Assembly (NCBI GenBank): GCA_022376925.1 | Contig: JAIOJX010000032.1 | Span: 201,620,939-201,684,938 of the forward strand | Origin: Tragulus kanchil | Lineage: Eukaryota > Chordata > Mammalia > Artiodactyla > Tragulidae | Direction: 5' to 3' | Length of the DNA stretch: 64,000 bases | Shown: in pieces, positions 1-11,936 of the stretch | How positions within the stretch are numbered: the first letter of the stretch is position 1 | Layout: each line of letters begins with the position of its first letter | The notes under the pieces: model-generated | Told to the model about the DNA's origin: nothing | What the model saw: only the letters and a program-made list of their open reading frames with translations | Databases searched by the model: none | Program-made: the position numbers and the translations under genes

Positions 1-1336
1 TAAACAATAGTAGAGGCCAAATTTTTAAAAAATAAAATAAAACATTGAAGGAGTATAAAAGTGCCAGAAAGGGGAAATGGTCAGAATAGACCTCACTTCT
101 GAGATGGTAATGTTAACACAAACATTTGAAGGAAGTAAGGAGGTGAGCTATGTGGATATCTGAGGGAAGAGCATCCCAGATAGAAGGAACAGCAAGTGCA
201 GAGGCCCTGAGTTGGGTACCTGGTGTGTTCAAGGAAAAGCAGGAGACTAGCATGACTGCATTCAACTGACAAAAGAAAGAATATTGTAATTTAAATATGG
301 GCCTTTAATATGGGAGTACACCAGAAGATATAAAAATTCTGAACTGTATACTTTTAAAGATCACATATTCAAATGATATGCTTAATTTTTCTTAATTTCC
401 TAGAAACTTAGAGAAACGAGATCTCCAACTGAGTAATTCAGCTCCCCCACGTGGTAAATTAATCCACAGTTTTTCTGTCTTATAGACCTTGTGTCATTAA
501 ATCTGCCAGTATTTTTTCTCTGGCTTTGTTTAGTGGTCTACATAAATATTATGATGTATATGGTATATTAATTCAGTTAGAGTGAGAAAACTAATTCTAA
601 TTCAGGAAAATCAGAAAGGTGGTTTTTCTTTCATTAGTAAATGTTTGAATAGTGTACTTACTCATTCAGTTCATGCTGAGCAACTACTAAGTGGAAGGTC
701 CTCTTCTGGACATGGAGTTTTCTACCAGACAGGTATGGGCTATAGCAGCAACATTTTAGTGAATGTAGATAGACTGAAAAATGTTAATCATATATTAGAA
801 GATTAAATAGTCGCTGTGGTAGAGTTTCCCCTGGTGGTCCAGTGGGTGGAGAGTCCACCTTGCGGTGCAGGGGCCACCAGTTTGATCCCTGGCTTGGGAA
901 GATCCCGTGTGCCATGGAGCTGCTGGACTGGTGTGTCCATTTGTGAGCCAGCACTATGGAGTGCATATGCCCAGAGCCAGTGCTCTGCAGCGAGAGAGAC
1001 CACTGCAGTGGGAAGCCCACACAGGCCAAAGAATAAAGATGGATTAAAATAAATAAATAAACAATAGTAGAGGCCAAATTTTTAAAAAATAAAATAAAAC
1101 ATTGAAGGAGTATAAAAGTGCCAGAAAGGGGAAATGGTCAGAATAGACCTCACTTCTGAGATGGTAATGTTAACACAAACATTTGAAGGAAGTAAGGAGG
1201 TGAGCTATGTGGATATCTGAGGGAAGAGCATCCCAGATAGAAGGAACAGCAAGTGCAGAGGCCCTGAGTTGGGTACCTGGTGTGTTCAAGGAAAAGCAGG
1301 AGACTAGCATGACTGCATTCAACTGACAAAAGAAAG
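1..1336 (+). repeat. Direct duplication D1 (period 1057), cut by window start
   Basis: Bases 1-279 recur at 1058-1336. The repeated block starts in the A-rich tail of a SINE and ends at an aaaagaaag motif, after which the two copies diverge (aatattg versus ctgaata). Because the window starts inside it, the full left copy probably extends beyond base 1, making 280-1336 the second unit of a tandem pair. Same size class as the other duplications in this window. Confidence 0.85.
823..1099 (+). mobile_element. tRNA-derived SINE, S family (agt subfamily)
   Basis: The head carries a pol III A-box match (tggtccagtggg) and a B-box-like gtttgatccc. The body ends in the family tail (gataaaagagg-type, then tagaggcc and an A-rich stretch). 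It is moderately diverged from the younger copies elsewhere in the window. The same tail appears at 1-45 because of duplication D1. Confidence 0.85.
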
Positions 1337-1528
1337 CTGAATAGAGGAGCTGAGGTGTCAGAGTAACTAGGGCATAGTGGCCAGATCGGATGTGCCTTAT
1401 AATCATTTTTAGAACATAGCTGTTACTTCATGTAACAAGGGAAGCAATTTAAAGAGTTTGGAGCAGAATGGCATGATCTTGCATATGTTAGAAGGCTGTA
1501 AAATGGGCATGTGGAGGAGCAGGAAACT

Positions 1529-3786
1529 GTTGGAAAGCTATAGCAATAATCCAGATACGAGAGAATAACAGGAGGTAGTGAAAACATGTCAGATACCTGG
1601 TGTGATTAGAAAGTAGAGCTGACAGAATTTGCTTATAGATTCAGCAGAGGAATGAGAGATAGAGAGTCAAAGATGACTCCACAAAACTTTTGACCTAAAC
1701 AATTAAGAAGGATTGAATTGCCATTTGGTATTATTGGTTATGATTGCCGTGGGGAGAGATTTGGGAGGGAAAGATTTAGGAATTTAGTAGTGGACATACT
1801 AGGTTAAAGTGGAGAGGTCAGGCAGTTGGTTATAGAAGTCTAGAGTTAACTAAGGAGAGTAATGAAGGTTTTGACTAAGTTTTTACTCAGTTCAGAGTAA
1901 AATCTCCCTGTATCTGAGTTTTCTAAATTGATTTTTTAAAAAACAACAGAATGGTTCTTGAGAAATTAGTTAAATTTAAAAAAAAAATCCCTTTCCAGAT
2001 ATTAATAAAAACTAACACTTACTGATTGCTTATTGTGGCAGGGACCTCCCTGAGCACTATAATACTTTATATAATCCCTACAGCAGCCCTATGCAGTCTG
2101 TTGCTGTCACTGTTTTATAGAGGAGACGAAGGCTCAGAGGGGTCAAGCAGTGGACACAGTTTCACATTGCTGATCTGTTATAGAAACAGGATTTGAACCC
2201 AGACAGTCTGGCTCCGAAGCTCAAGCTCTACACTGTATTCCTTCTCTGTCTATGCTATATCCCTTCAGCCTGGAGAGGGCAGAGAAAATGAAGATAGACA
2301 TAGACACAGTAGACGAGGTCAGGTGCAGCCAGCCCCAACATGCCATGAGCAAAAAGTTCTTTATTCAAAGTCCGTCTTTGAAAATATAAGGATGAACTTT
2401 GCATAATTCTTTTTTCTTGACATTTTATTATGAAAATTTTAAACACATAAATATAAAAGCTAATAAAAAATACTAAAACACATAGAATAGTTAAAATAAT
2501 TGTGCACTGAACACACATATCTCCATCACCTAGATTTTATAATTAACATTTATTTAAAAACAATTAGCATTGCTTAATTTGCTTTATCACGTGTCCACAG
2601 TGCTCTCTCCATCTGTCAATCCACCTTACTATGATGTGTTTCAAAAAAAACACAGTGCATTGCAATTAGTTGGAAAGCTATAGCAATAATCCAGATACGA
2701 GAGAATAACAGGAGGTAGTGAAAACATGTCAGATACCTGGTGTGATTAGAAAGTAGAGCTGACAGAATTTGCTTATAGATTCAGCAGAGGAATGAGAGAT
2801 AGAGAGTCAAAGATGACTCCACAAAACTTTTGACCTAAACAATTAAGAAGGATTGAATTGCCATTTGGTATTATTGGTTATGATTGCCGTGGGGAGAGAT
2901 TTGGGAGGGAAAGATTTAGGAATTTAGTAGTGGACATACTAGGTTAAAGTGGAGAGGTCAGGCAGTTGGTTATAGAAGTCTAGAGTTAACTAAGGAGAGT
3001 AATGAAGGTTTTGACTAAGTTTTTACTCAGTTCAGAGTAAAATCTCCCTGTATCTGAGTTTTCTAAATTGATTTTTTAAAAAACAACAGAATGGTTCTTG
3101 AGAAATTAGTTAAATTTAAAAAAAAAATCCCTTTCCAGATATTAATAAAAACTAACACTTACTGATTGCTTATTGTGGCAGGGACCTCCCTGAGCACTAT
3201 AATACTTTATATAATCCCTACAGCAGCCCTATGCAGTCTGTTGCTGTCACTGTTTTATAGAGGAGACGAAGGCTCAGAGGGGTCAAGCAGTGGACACAGT
3301 TTCACATTGCTGATCTGTTATAGAAACAGGATTTGAACCCAGACAGTCTGGCTCCGAAGCTCAAGCTCTACACTGTATTCCTTCTCTGTCTATGCTATAT
3401 CCCTTCAGCCTGGAGAGGGCAGAGAAAATGAAGATAGACATAGACACAGTAGACGAGGTCAGGTGCAGCCAGCCCCAACATGCCATGAGCAAAAAGTTCT
3501 TTATTCAAAGTCCGTCTTTGAAAATATAAGGATGAACTTTGCATAATTCTTTTTTCTTGACATTTTATTATGAAAATTTTAAACACATAAATATAAAAGC
3601 TAATAAAAAATACTAAAACACATAGAATAGTTAAAATAATTGTGCACTGAACACACATATCTCCATCACCTAGATTTTATAATTAACATTTATTTAAAAA
3701 CAATTAGCATTGCTTAATTTGCTTTATCACGTGTCCACAGTGCTCTCTCCATCTGTCAATCCACCTTACTATGATGTGTTTCAAAA
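1529..3786 (+). repeat. Direct duplication D2 (period 1140)
   Basis: Copy 1 is about 1529-2646 and copy 2 about 2669-3786, nearly identical. Copy 1 ends in a degraded version of the sequence that follows copy 2 intact: aaaaaacacagtgcattgca at 2643-2662 resembles ataaagacaccagtgcact at 3785-3803. This error-rich edge is typical of a poor contig or read end. The block contains a MIR and an ancient interspersed repeat. Confidence 0.9.
2030..2215 (+). mobile_element. MIR SINE (copy at 3170-3355)
   Basis: The core resembles the mammalian-wide interspersed repeat: an ordered series with a 'gagcactataatactttat' section, a 'gaggagacgaaggctcagag' section and a 'tttgaacccagacagtctgg' section. It is diverged and has no visible target-site duplication, as expected for an ancient element. 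It is present twice because of D2. Confidence 0.75.
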
Positions 3787-4025
3787 TAAAGACACCAGTG
3801 CACTTTATGCCTAAGCCGTTTAGCTGGACGCATGATTCAGGAATTCATATTCAAAAATTAAACCAGTACTATTGGGTTTAAATTAATTGCAAGTAAGGTT
3901 AAAAGGGCTGAATGCGAATACAAAGAAGTTCATGGATTTTTCTGTTCAGGTTAAAGAATATTCTGTTGTTCAGAATATAAGTGGGTAATGTTGTGAGAAA
4001 GTAATTTTCACCTGTGTCCACACAG

Positions 4026-4122
4026 AGGATGGGGAGGCACGTGAGAGGGATGAAATTCGGCATGACCGGCGAAAAGAGAGGCAGCATGACCGGAATCTCT
4101 CCAGGGCAGCTCCAGACAAGAG
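4026..4122 (+). CDS. SNW1: SNW1 (SKIP) internal exon
   Basis: A cacag acceptor and a gtaggt donor flank a 97-base exon, phase 1 in (AG completes a Glu codon) and phase 2 out. It encodes DGEARERDEIRHDRRK followed by ERQHDRNLSRAAPDK, corresponding to about residues 346-376 of the 536-residue SNW-domain protein (human numbering recalled, not searched). SNW1 is a nuclear spliceosome component of activated complexes and a transcriptional coregulator; this highly charged stretch lies C-terminal to the SNW domain. It joins in frame to the exon at 8167. This is the first SNW1 exon visible in the window; earlier exons must lie upstream. Confidence 0.95.
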
Positions 4123-4233
4123 GTAGGTGCCCTCTGAGGTAAACAAGAACTGTGAAGAGTGGGCTTTGTGGACCGGGCGTTCTAGTCCACTAGAACCAGT
4201 TGCACCTCTCTCTTTCCTCTTCAGGTTGATAAC

Positions 4234-6396
4234 TGAATAATCAGCACCTGCTGATTGTCCTGCACTAGACTGCTTAGTCTGTCTTAGCAGAAGAACTGAC
4301 TGTCCATGGATTGTGATGTAATCCAGGGATACATTACTTTATAATGTAATAACAATACATTACCTTGTATTGTCAGCTAGAATTGAGAATGATGGGGATG
4401 GAGAAAAGGCAATTCAGATCATGTTTATGAAAAAGAAAGTGGATATGCCTGTGCTGGTTTGTTCTCTTCCTGTTTCAAGTGGTGAGATAGATTTATCACG
4501 TGCCCGTTCCTCTAGATAAGAAATAAGCTGTTGTACCTTTATCGAAGTACTTTCCCATGCAGGTATTGTACCAAGTACAGTGGCAGAGAAGAGCAGGTTT
4601 TTTAAGAAGTGAACGTCAGCCTCTTTTCATGAGCAATTTGACTTAAAATTCAGCAAGACAGAGCTGTCATATGTAATTGGGAAAACTGACAGAACACTCT
4701 TGATAAGTACAGACTTAACAAAGGAAATACATGTGTGGACACTTGGAATAGAGACTGATTCTTGAAATTTGTGGTTCACCAGAGGCTGAGGACTGAAATC
4801 GATGAAAAGTTGAAGAAATGCTGAAAAGGTGGAATTCTGAGTGAGGGCTAAATGCAAATATAAAACATTGTCTTTCCAAAAGAGCAGTTTTGCATGCTCT
4901 CATCCTCCTGTGAGCTGATACAATCTATTTTTTCAGGTCCTATCTTAAACAGATTCCTGCTGGTGGTGTTCTTTGTTGTTGAATGGCATATTTCATCTCC
5001 TTGAATACGTGAAGTCATGGAAAAGCAGAAAATCTGAATTTAGAGTTGTGTTTAAATGAACAGTATAGAAGAGAGAGGAGTGAAATGTGAAAGTACACAG
5101 TTAATGACACTCTCAGTCTGAAATTCCTAAGCTGTAAAAATCAAAATGACTCTGTAGACAAATTGAAGCCCTTAAAACCAGTGAAGTGACTATGAGAATT
5201 GATAACATAGAAAAGCTTTAAACTTGGGATTGGATGAAAATTAGATTGTCTATAGAAATAATTTTAAGACCTGAGCCTCTAGTGAAGTACATGGTGATAG
5301 TTACCATGGTATATTGTGAATAATCAGCACCTGCTGATTGTCCTGCACTAGACTGCTTAGTCTGTCTTAGCAGAAGAACTGACTGTCCATGGATTGTGAT
5401 GTAATCCAGGGATACATTACTTTATAATGTAATAACAATACATTACCTTGTATTGTCAGCTAGAATTGAGAATGATGGGGATGGAGAAAAGGCAATTCAG
5501 ATCATGTTTATGAAAAAGAAAGTGGATATGCCTGTGCTGGTTTGTTCTCTTCCTGTTTCAAGTGGTGAGATAGATTTATCACGTGCCCGTTCCTCTAGAT
5601 AAGAAATAAGCTGTTGTACCTTTATCGAAGTACTTTCCCATGCAGGTATTGTACCAAGTACAGTGGCAGAGAAGAGCAGGTTTTTTAAGAAGTGAACGTC
5701 AGCCTCTTTTCATGAGCAATTTGACTTAAAATTCAGCAAGACAGAGCTGTCATATGTAATTGGGAAAACTGACAGAACACTCTTGATAAGTACAGACTTA
5801 ACAAAGGAAATACATGTGTGGACACTTGGAATAGAGACTGATTCTTGAAATTTGTGGTTCACCAGAGGCTGAGGACTGAAATCGATGAAAAGTTGAAGAA
5901 ATGCTGAAAAGGTGGAATTCTGAGTGAGGGCTAAATGCAAATATAAAACATTGTCTTTCCAAAAGAGCAGTTTTGCATGCTCTCATCCTCCTGTGAGCTG
6001 ATACAATCTATTTTTTCAGGTCCTATCTTAAACAGATTCCTGCTGGTGGTGTTCTTTGTTGTTGAATGGCATATTTCATCTCCTTGAATACGTGAAGTCA
6101 TGGAAAAGCAGAAAATCTGAATTTAGAGTTGTGTTTAAATGAACAGTATAGAAGAGAGAGGAGTGAAATGTGAAAGTACACAGTTAATGACACTCTCAGT
6201 CTGAAATTCCTAAGCTGTAAAAATCAAAATGACTCTGTAGACAAATTGAAGCCCTTAAAACCAGTGAAGTGACTATGAGAATTGATAACATAGAAAAGCT
6301 TTAAACTTGGGATTGGATGAAAATTAGATTGTCTATAGAAATAATTTTAAGACCTGAGCCTCTAGTGAAGTACATGGTGATAGTTACCATGGTATC
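4234..6396 (+). repeat. Direct duplication D3 (period 1083)
   Basis: Copy 1 is about 4234-5313 and copy 2 about 5317-6396, within the SNW1 intron. Copy 1 ends ggtatattg where copy 2 reads ggtatcattg, a one-base loss at the junction edge. No exon is involved. Confidence 0.9.
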
Positions 6397-6709
6397 ATTG
6401 TGATGTAGATTGCATACAGACCAAAACAGCAGGGGAATTAAGTTAATCTGAATGTCAAAAATCATACTGAGTAATCCAGTCATTGACATATTTTCCTCAA
6501 AGTTCTAATAGGATAAAATTACTAAATGTTAGGTGAAAGAATTGATACTAGCTTATAGAAAGTGATCCATGTGGTATATCTAATTTGCATCCAGTCCCCT
6601 AACCCTTTATAATAATAGCAGACACAGACCATAGCAGTTTCATATCTCAACCTGCATTACAAGAAGATTGCTTGTATTAAACATTTCCATATCAAGAATG
6701 ATTCTTTTG

Positions 6710-7925
6710 AGACAGGACAGCTTCTTCTGCAGGTGATATTGGAAAAACTGGACAGCTACATGCAAAAGAATGAAACTAGACCATTCCCTTATACCGTGCA
6801 CAAAAATTAGCTCAAAATGAATTAAAGATTTTAATGTAAGACCTTAAACCGTAAAATGCCTAGAACACATAGGTAGTGAGTGCTTTGACATTGGTCTTAG
6901 CAGTGATTTTGTAAATCTGACTCCAAAGGCAAAGGAAACAAAAGGAGATATAAACAAATGGGACTATCAGACTAAAAATTTCTGCATGATGAAGGAAGCC
7001 ATTATCAGAAGGAAAAGGCAGCCTTCTGAGGGGGAGAAAATACTCGCAAATCATATATTTGACAGGGATTTAATATCCAAACTATAGAAGGAACTCCTAC
7101 AACTCAACTAAAAACAAACCCAGTTAAATGTGCAGAGGTATCTGTAGACATTTTTCCAAAGAAGACATGCAGATGGTCATCAGGCACATGAAAAAATAAT
7201 CAACATCACTAATTAGGAAATGCAAATCAAACCTACACACCTGTTAGAATGGTTGCTCTCAGAAAGACAAGAACTGGCAAGCATTGGAGGGGATGTGGAG
7301 AAAAGCAAACCCTAACACACACTGGGGCAGTCAATGTGGAAAACACAATGGAGATTCCTCAGAAGATTAAGAATAGAACTACTCTATGATCCAGCTCTTC
7401 CACTTGTGTGTATTTACCTGAAGAATATAAAACACTAATTCAAAAAGTGTGCACATCCCTCTGTTCACTGCAGCATTTCTTATGCTAGTCCAGATACGAA
7501 AGCAGCCTAACTACCCGTCAATAGATAAATAGATAGTTGGGGGGTGTACCCACTAGAATACAATGCAGCCATAAAAATGAAATTGTGTGTCTGTGACAAC
7601 ATGAGTGAACCTTGAGGGTATTATGCTAAGAAATAAGTCATACAGAGAAAGAGAAATACCATGTAATTTCACTTATGTGAAATCCACAAAAAACCCCAAA
7701 ATGAACAAACAAAACATAAACTCATAGATACAGAGAACAGATCAGTGGTTACCAGAGGAGAACGGGGTCGAGGGATTAGTGAAATAGGTAAAGGAGGTCC
7801 ATAGTATGGTGATTGACAGCAACTAGACTTTGGTGGTGACCACTCTGTGTAGTGTATAGAGGTGTCAAATTATAATGTCATAGTCCTGAAACTTACATAA
7901 TGTTATATACTGATTGTTTCTCAAG
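6710..7925 (+). mobile_element. L1 LINE fragment (ORF2 C-terminal region and 3' part)
   Basis: Recognisable L1 landmarks occur in order: aagaatgaaactagaccattcc, then the ccataaaaatgaaattgtg section near 7570 and the 3' region. The reading frames are broken, so it is a decayed, 5'-truncated insertion in sense orientation relative to SNW1. Confidence 0.8.
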
Positions 7926-8166
7926 GGAAGAAAGTCTCTGAGCAGTTTCTTTCTGTATCACAAAAGCCTAATTGTAAAACCCTCTCTCTTCTGATAATCA
8001 TGTATCCATAATGCTATAAGAAATGCCATCCTGATTACATACTATCAAGAAGTATGTGTCCATAAGATATGAACTGTTCCGTGTGCTCATGATAGTGGTT
8101 GTACTGACGTTGAAATTCAGCTTGTCTGTGAAGAAGTTTCAGTTGTGGCATGGTATTTCCAAACAG

Positions 8167-8284
8167 GTCGAAACTGCAAAGAAATGAAAATCGAGACATC
8201 AGTGAAGTCATTGCTCTTGGCGTGCCCAATCCTCGAACTTCCAATGAAGTTCAGTATGACCAAAGGCTCTTCAACCAATCCAAG
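8167..8284 (+). CDS. SNW1: SNW1 internal exon (copy 1 of a duplicated block)
   Basis: aaacag acceptor and gtacag donor. The 118-base exon completes an Arg codon and then encodes SKLQRNENRDISEVIALG and VPNPRTSNEVQYDQRLFNQS plus K, equivalent to about residues 378-416 of the human protein. It splices in frame from 4122 and onward to 14093. The exon occurs twice (also 9270-9387). Including both in an mRNA would add 118 bases and break the frame, so only one copy can belong in the transcript. Confidence 0.93.
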
Positions 8285-8692
8285 GTACAGGGTCTAGAAA
8301 TAGCCTATCTTAGGTATTGATATGAATGCCAGGGCCTCAGGGAAGAAGAAAATTAGCATATTAGACATTTGTATCAGCCTAAGATATGCTGACATGATGG
8401 AAAAAATAATTAGAAGTTGCATGTTGTAACTTAGGAACCAAGTTAGAAGAAATAGCTCTGATTTTGACCCGTTAGAGTGGGGCAAGATTTGAGACTAGTA
8501 GAAAATGAAAGATATTATTAAGTGGTAAAACTTGGTTCTGGAATGTTATCTTTTATTTCTAAAATAGAGCCAGTGTCCTATTAAAGTATCTCTTGGGTTA
8601 TTTTTTGTTGATATTTGTAAAAATAATTTTTTTTAATGCTCTAAAAGCACAAACTTGGGATCTTTGAAAATGAAGCTGTAAAACTAAAGTAC

Positions 8693-8947
8693 CGGGGCTT
8701 GCTTCCCTGGTGGCCCAGTGGGTAAAGAGTCCGCCTTGCAGTACAAGGGGCATCCCTGGCCCGGGAGGATCCCACGTGCCGCAGAGCAGCTGGACCGGTG
8801 TGTCCAAATACGAGCCAGCGCTCTGGAGCGCGTGCACCCAGTCCGCTCTGCAGTGAGAGAGGCAACTGCAATGGCTGGCCCACACAGGCCAAAGAATAAA
8901 GCTAGATGAAAATCAATTTAAAAAAAAAAAGGCCAAAATAAAAAACC
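8693..8947 (+). mobile_element. S-family SINE, agt subfamily (copies at 9796 and 10930)
   Basis: A complete element with A box (tggcccagtggg), the diagnostic gtaaagagtccgcc head, and a tail ending in aaggcc plus A runs. It is flanked by the target-site duplication AAAGTAC at 8686-8692 and 8948-8954. It appears three times because duplications D4 and D5 overlap it: about 9796-10056 and 10930-11191 are the extra copies. Confidence 0.92.
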
Positions 8948-9269
8948 AAAAGTACTAATCAGGAAGTCGGATTTCTAGTACGAGTTGTCTGAAACTTACA
9001 TAATGTTATATACTGATTGTTTCTCAAGGGAAGAAAGTCTCTGAGCAGTTTCTTTCTGTATCACAAAAGCCTAATTGTAAAACCCTCTCTCTTCTGATAA
9101 TCATGTATCCATAATGCTATAAGAAATGCCATCCTGATTACATACTATCAAGAAGTATGTGTCCATAAGATATGAACTGTTCCGTGTGCTCATGATAGTG
9201 GTTGTACTGACGTTGAAATTCAGCTTGTCTGTGAAGAAGTTTCAGTTGTGGCATGGTATTTCCAAACAG

Positions 9270-9387
9270 GTCGAAACTGCAAAGAAATGAAAATCGAGAC
9301 ATCAGTGAAGTCATTGCTCTTGGCGTGCCCAATCCTCGAACTTCCAATGAAGTTCAGTATGACCAAAGGCTCTTCAACCAATCCAAG
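9270..9387 (+). other. SNW1: Duplicate copy of the SNW1 exon at 8167
   Basis: Identical in sequence and splice sites to 8167-8284, offset by 1103 bases. Its 118-base length is not a multiple of three, so tandem inclusion would shift the frame of a near-invariant splicing factor. I treat it as a false duplicate created with D4, not as a second functional exon. Which of the two is the true location cannot be decided from sequence alone. Confidence 0.85.
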
Positions 9388-9667
9388 GTACAGGGTCTAG
9401 AAATAGCCTATCTTAGGTATTGATATGAATGCCAGGGCCTCAGGGAAGAAGAAAATTAGCATATTAGACATTTGTATCAGCCTAAGATATGCTGACATGA
9501 TGGAAAAAATAATTAGAAGTTGCATGTTGTAACTTAGGAACCAAGTTAGAAGAAATAGCTCTGATTTTGACCCGTTAGAGTGGGGCAAGATTTGAGACTA
9601 GTAGAAAATGAAAGATATTATTAAGTGGTAAAACTTGGTTCTGGAATGTTATCTTTTATTTCTAAAA

Positions 9668-11936
9668 TAGAGCCAGTGTCCTATTAAAGTATCTCTTGGG
9701 TTATTTTTTGTTGATATTTGTAAAAATAATTTTTTTTAATGCTCTAAAAGCACAAACTTGGGATCTTTGAAAATGAAGCTGTAAAACTAAAGTACCGGGG
9801 CTTGCTTCCCTGGTGGCCCAGTGGGTAAAGAGTCCGCCTTGCAGTACAAGGGGCATCCCTGGCCCGGGAGGATCCCACGTGCCGCAGAGCAGCTGGACCG
9901 GTGTGTCCAAATACGAGCCAGCGCTCTGGAGCGCGTGCACCCAGTCCGCTCTGCAGTGAGAGAGGCAACTGCAATGGCTGGCCCACACAGGCCAAAGAAT
10001 AAAGCTAGATGAAAATCAATTTAAAAAAAAAAAGGCCAAAATAAAAAAAAAAAACCAAAAGTACTAATCAGGAAGTCGGATTTCTAGTACGAGTTGTCTA
10101 GAACACCTTGGGCCTGAAGAAGTACCTTTGTTGTTTTACTTCACCAAACATTGATTATTCACTGTATTTAGGTCAGTGAGAGCAAAAATAGATTTGCCTC
10201 CAGAAGCCCTCAAGTCTACTGGAAAAGACAGTTGTGTGTATTTAAGTAAAGACAAGGCAGACTGTGGCAAGAATACAGAAGTATACATTTCTTACTGGTA
10301 GAGGGGAAGTTAATTATGACGTTGCAATTTTGTTCTTCTAGTTATTAGTACGAGTTTTGTGGGCTCTTTATATTCCTGGATTGCCCTAAGTCTTTTACTT
10401 ATATTATCTCAATCCTTAAAAAAACAGTATGAAGTCATACCGTAAGTACCTCTGCTTACAGATGAGGAAGTTCAGACACATAGAAGTTTAGCTAGTAATG
10501 CATGGAACTAGGATTCAGACATGGGCAGTTTTGATTCCAAATCTTGTGTTCGTAGACACTGCAGTGGCAGCTTACCTGCCTGAGCAAAGCGGGTTAGGCC
10601 TGACGGTTCCGTAGGAGTGAACATTCATGACGGTTGTCTCTCACAAGCTTAAGTCATTTAGAAGCTGTGATGCAATGCCCTTCCTGTGGGCAAGCCCATA
10701 AATGCTGGTCCCATTAGCTCAGCACTGGGCTAGGTCCACACCACCCAGCCTTTCATCTTGCCACCTCAGGCCCGATGTCCCGTTCCTCCTATCCACCTCT
10801 TCTCCTAGAGCCAGTGTCCTATTAAAGTATCTCTTGGGTTATTTTTGTTGATATTTGTAAAATAATTTTTTAATGCTCTAAAAGCACAAACTTGGGATCT
10901 TTGAAAATGAAGCTGTAAAACTAAAGTACCGGGGCTTGCTTCCCTGGTGGCCCAGTGGGTAAAGAGTCCGCCTTGCAGTACAAGGGGCATCCCTGGCCCG
11001 GGAGGATCCCACGTGCCGCAGAGCAGCTGGACCGGTGTGTCCAAATACGAGCCAGCGCTCTGGAGCGCGTGCACCCAGTCCGCTCTGCAGTGAGAGAGGC
11101 AACTGCAATGGCTGGCCCACACAGGCCAAAGAATAAAGCTAGATGAAAATCAATTTAAAAAAAAAAAGGCCAAAATAAAAAAAAAAAACCAAAAGTACTA
11201 ATCAGGAAGTCGGATTTCTAGTACGAGTTGTCTAGAACACCTTGGGCCTGAAGAAGTACCTTTGTTGTTTTACTTCACCAAACATTGATTATTCACTGTA
11301 TTTAGGTCAGTGAGAGCAAAAATAGATTTGCCTCCAGAAGCCCTCAAGTCTACTGGAAAAGACAGTTGTGTGTATTTAAGTAAAGACAAGGCAGACTGTG
11401 GCAAGAATACAGAAGTATACATTTCTTACTGGTAGAGGGGAAGTTAATTATGACGTTGCAATTTTGTTCTTCTAGTTATTAGTACGAGTTTTGTGGGCTC
11501 TTTATATTCCTGGATTGCCCTAAGTCTTTTACTTATATTATCTCAATCCTTAAAAAAACAGTATGAAGTCATACCGTAAGTACCTCTGCTTACAGATGAG
11601 GAAGTTCAGACACATAGAAGTTTAGCTAGTAATGCATGGAACTAGGATTCAGACATGGGCAGTTTTGATTCCAAATCTTGTGTTCGTAGACACTGCAGTG
11701 GCAGCTTACCTGCCTGAGCAAAGCGGGTTAGGCCTGACGGTTCCGTAGGAGTGAACATTCATGACGGTTGTCTCTCACAAGCTTAAGTCATTTAGAAGCT
11801 GTGATGCAATGCCCTTCCTGTGGGCAAGCCCATAAATGCTGGTCCCATTAGCTCAGCACTGGGCTAGGTCCACACCACCCAGCCTTTCATCTTGCCACCT
11901 CAGGCCCGATGTCCCGTCCTCCTATCCACCTCTTCC
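9668..11936 (+). repeat. Direct duplication D5 (period about 1134)
   Basis: Copy 1 is about 9668-10802 and copy 2 about 10806-11936. Copy 2 begins with shortened homopolymers (fewer T and A in ttatttttgttg and aaaataattttttaatg) relative to 9660-9740. Copy 1 ends with cacctcttctcctag where copy 2 reads cacctcttcccctt. Together with D4 it triples the SINE at 8693. Confidence 0.9.
10345..10560 (+). mobile_element. MIR SINE (copy at about 11480-11694)
   Basis: Diverged MIR-like core: a ttatattatctcaatcctta section, a cagatgaggaagttcagac section and a tagctagtaatgcatggaac section in the expected order. Duplicated by D5. Confidence 0.7.

Larger units (their letters stand above)
1..4025. other. 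SNW1 intron (5' part of window), no exon seen
   Basis: This lies upstream of the first recognisable SNW1 exon, so it is inferred to be SNW1 intron. It holds SINE tails, an ancient interspersed repeat at about 100-280 and 1180-1860 whose family I cannot name with certainty, a MIR, and two of the approximately 1.1 kb duplications. No reading frame here resembles SNW1 or any other protein I know. Confidence 0.6.
4123..8166. other. SNW1 intron
   Basis: This intron lies between two in-frame SNW1 exons (gtaggt donor, aaacag acceptor). It contains duplication D3 and a 3' L1 fragment. I see no other gene in it. Confidence 0.85.
7886..10099 (+). repeat. Direct duplication D4 (period 1103), contains a SNW1 exon
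   Basis: Copy 1 is 7886-8988 and copy 2 8989-10099. The block carries the 118-base SNW1 exon and an S-family SINE. The exon copies are identical. Near the right edge, copy 1 has a shorter A run in the SINE tail than copy 2 (about 6 bases), a homopolymer error typical of a poor sequence end. Confidence 0.93.
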
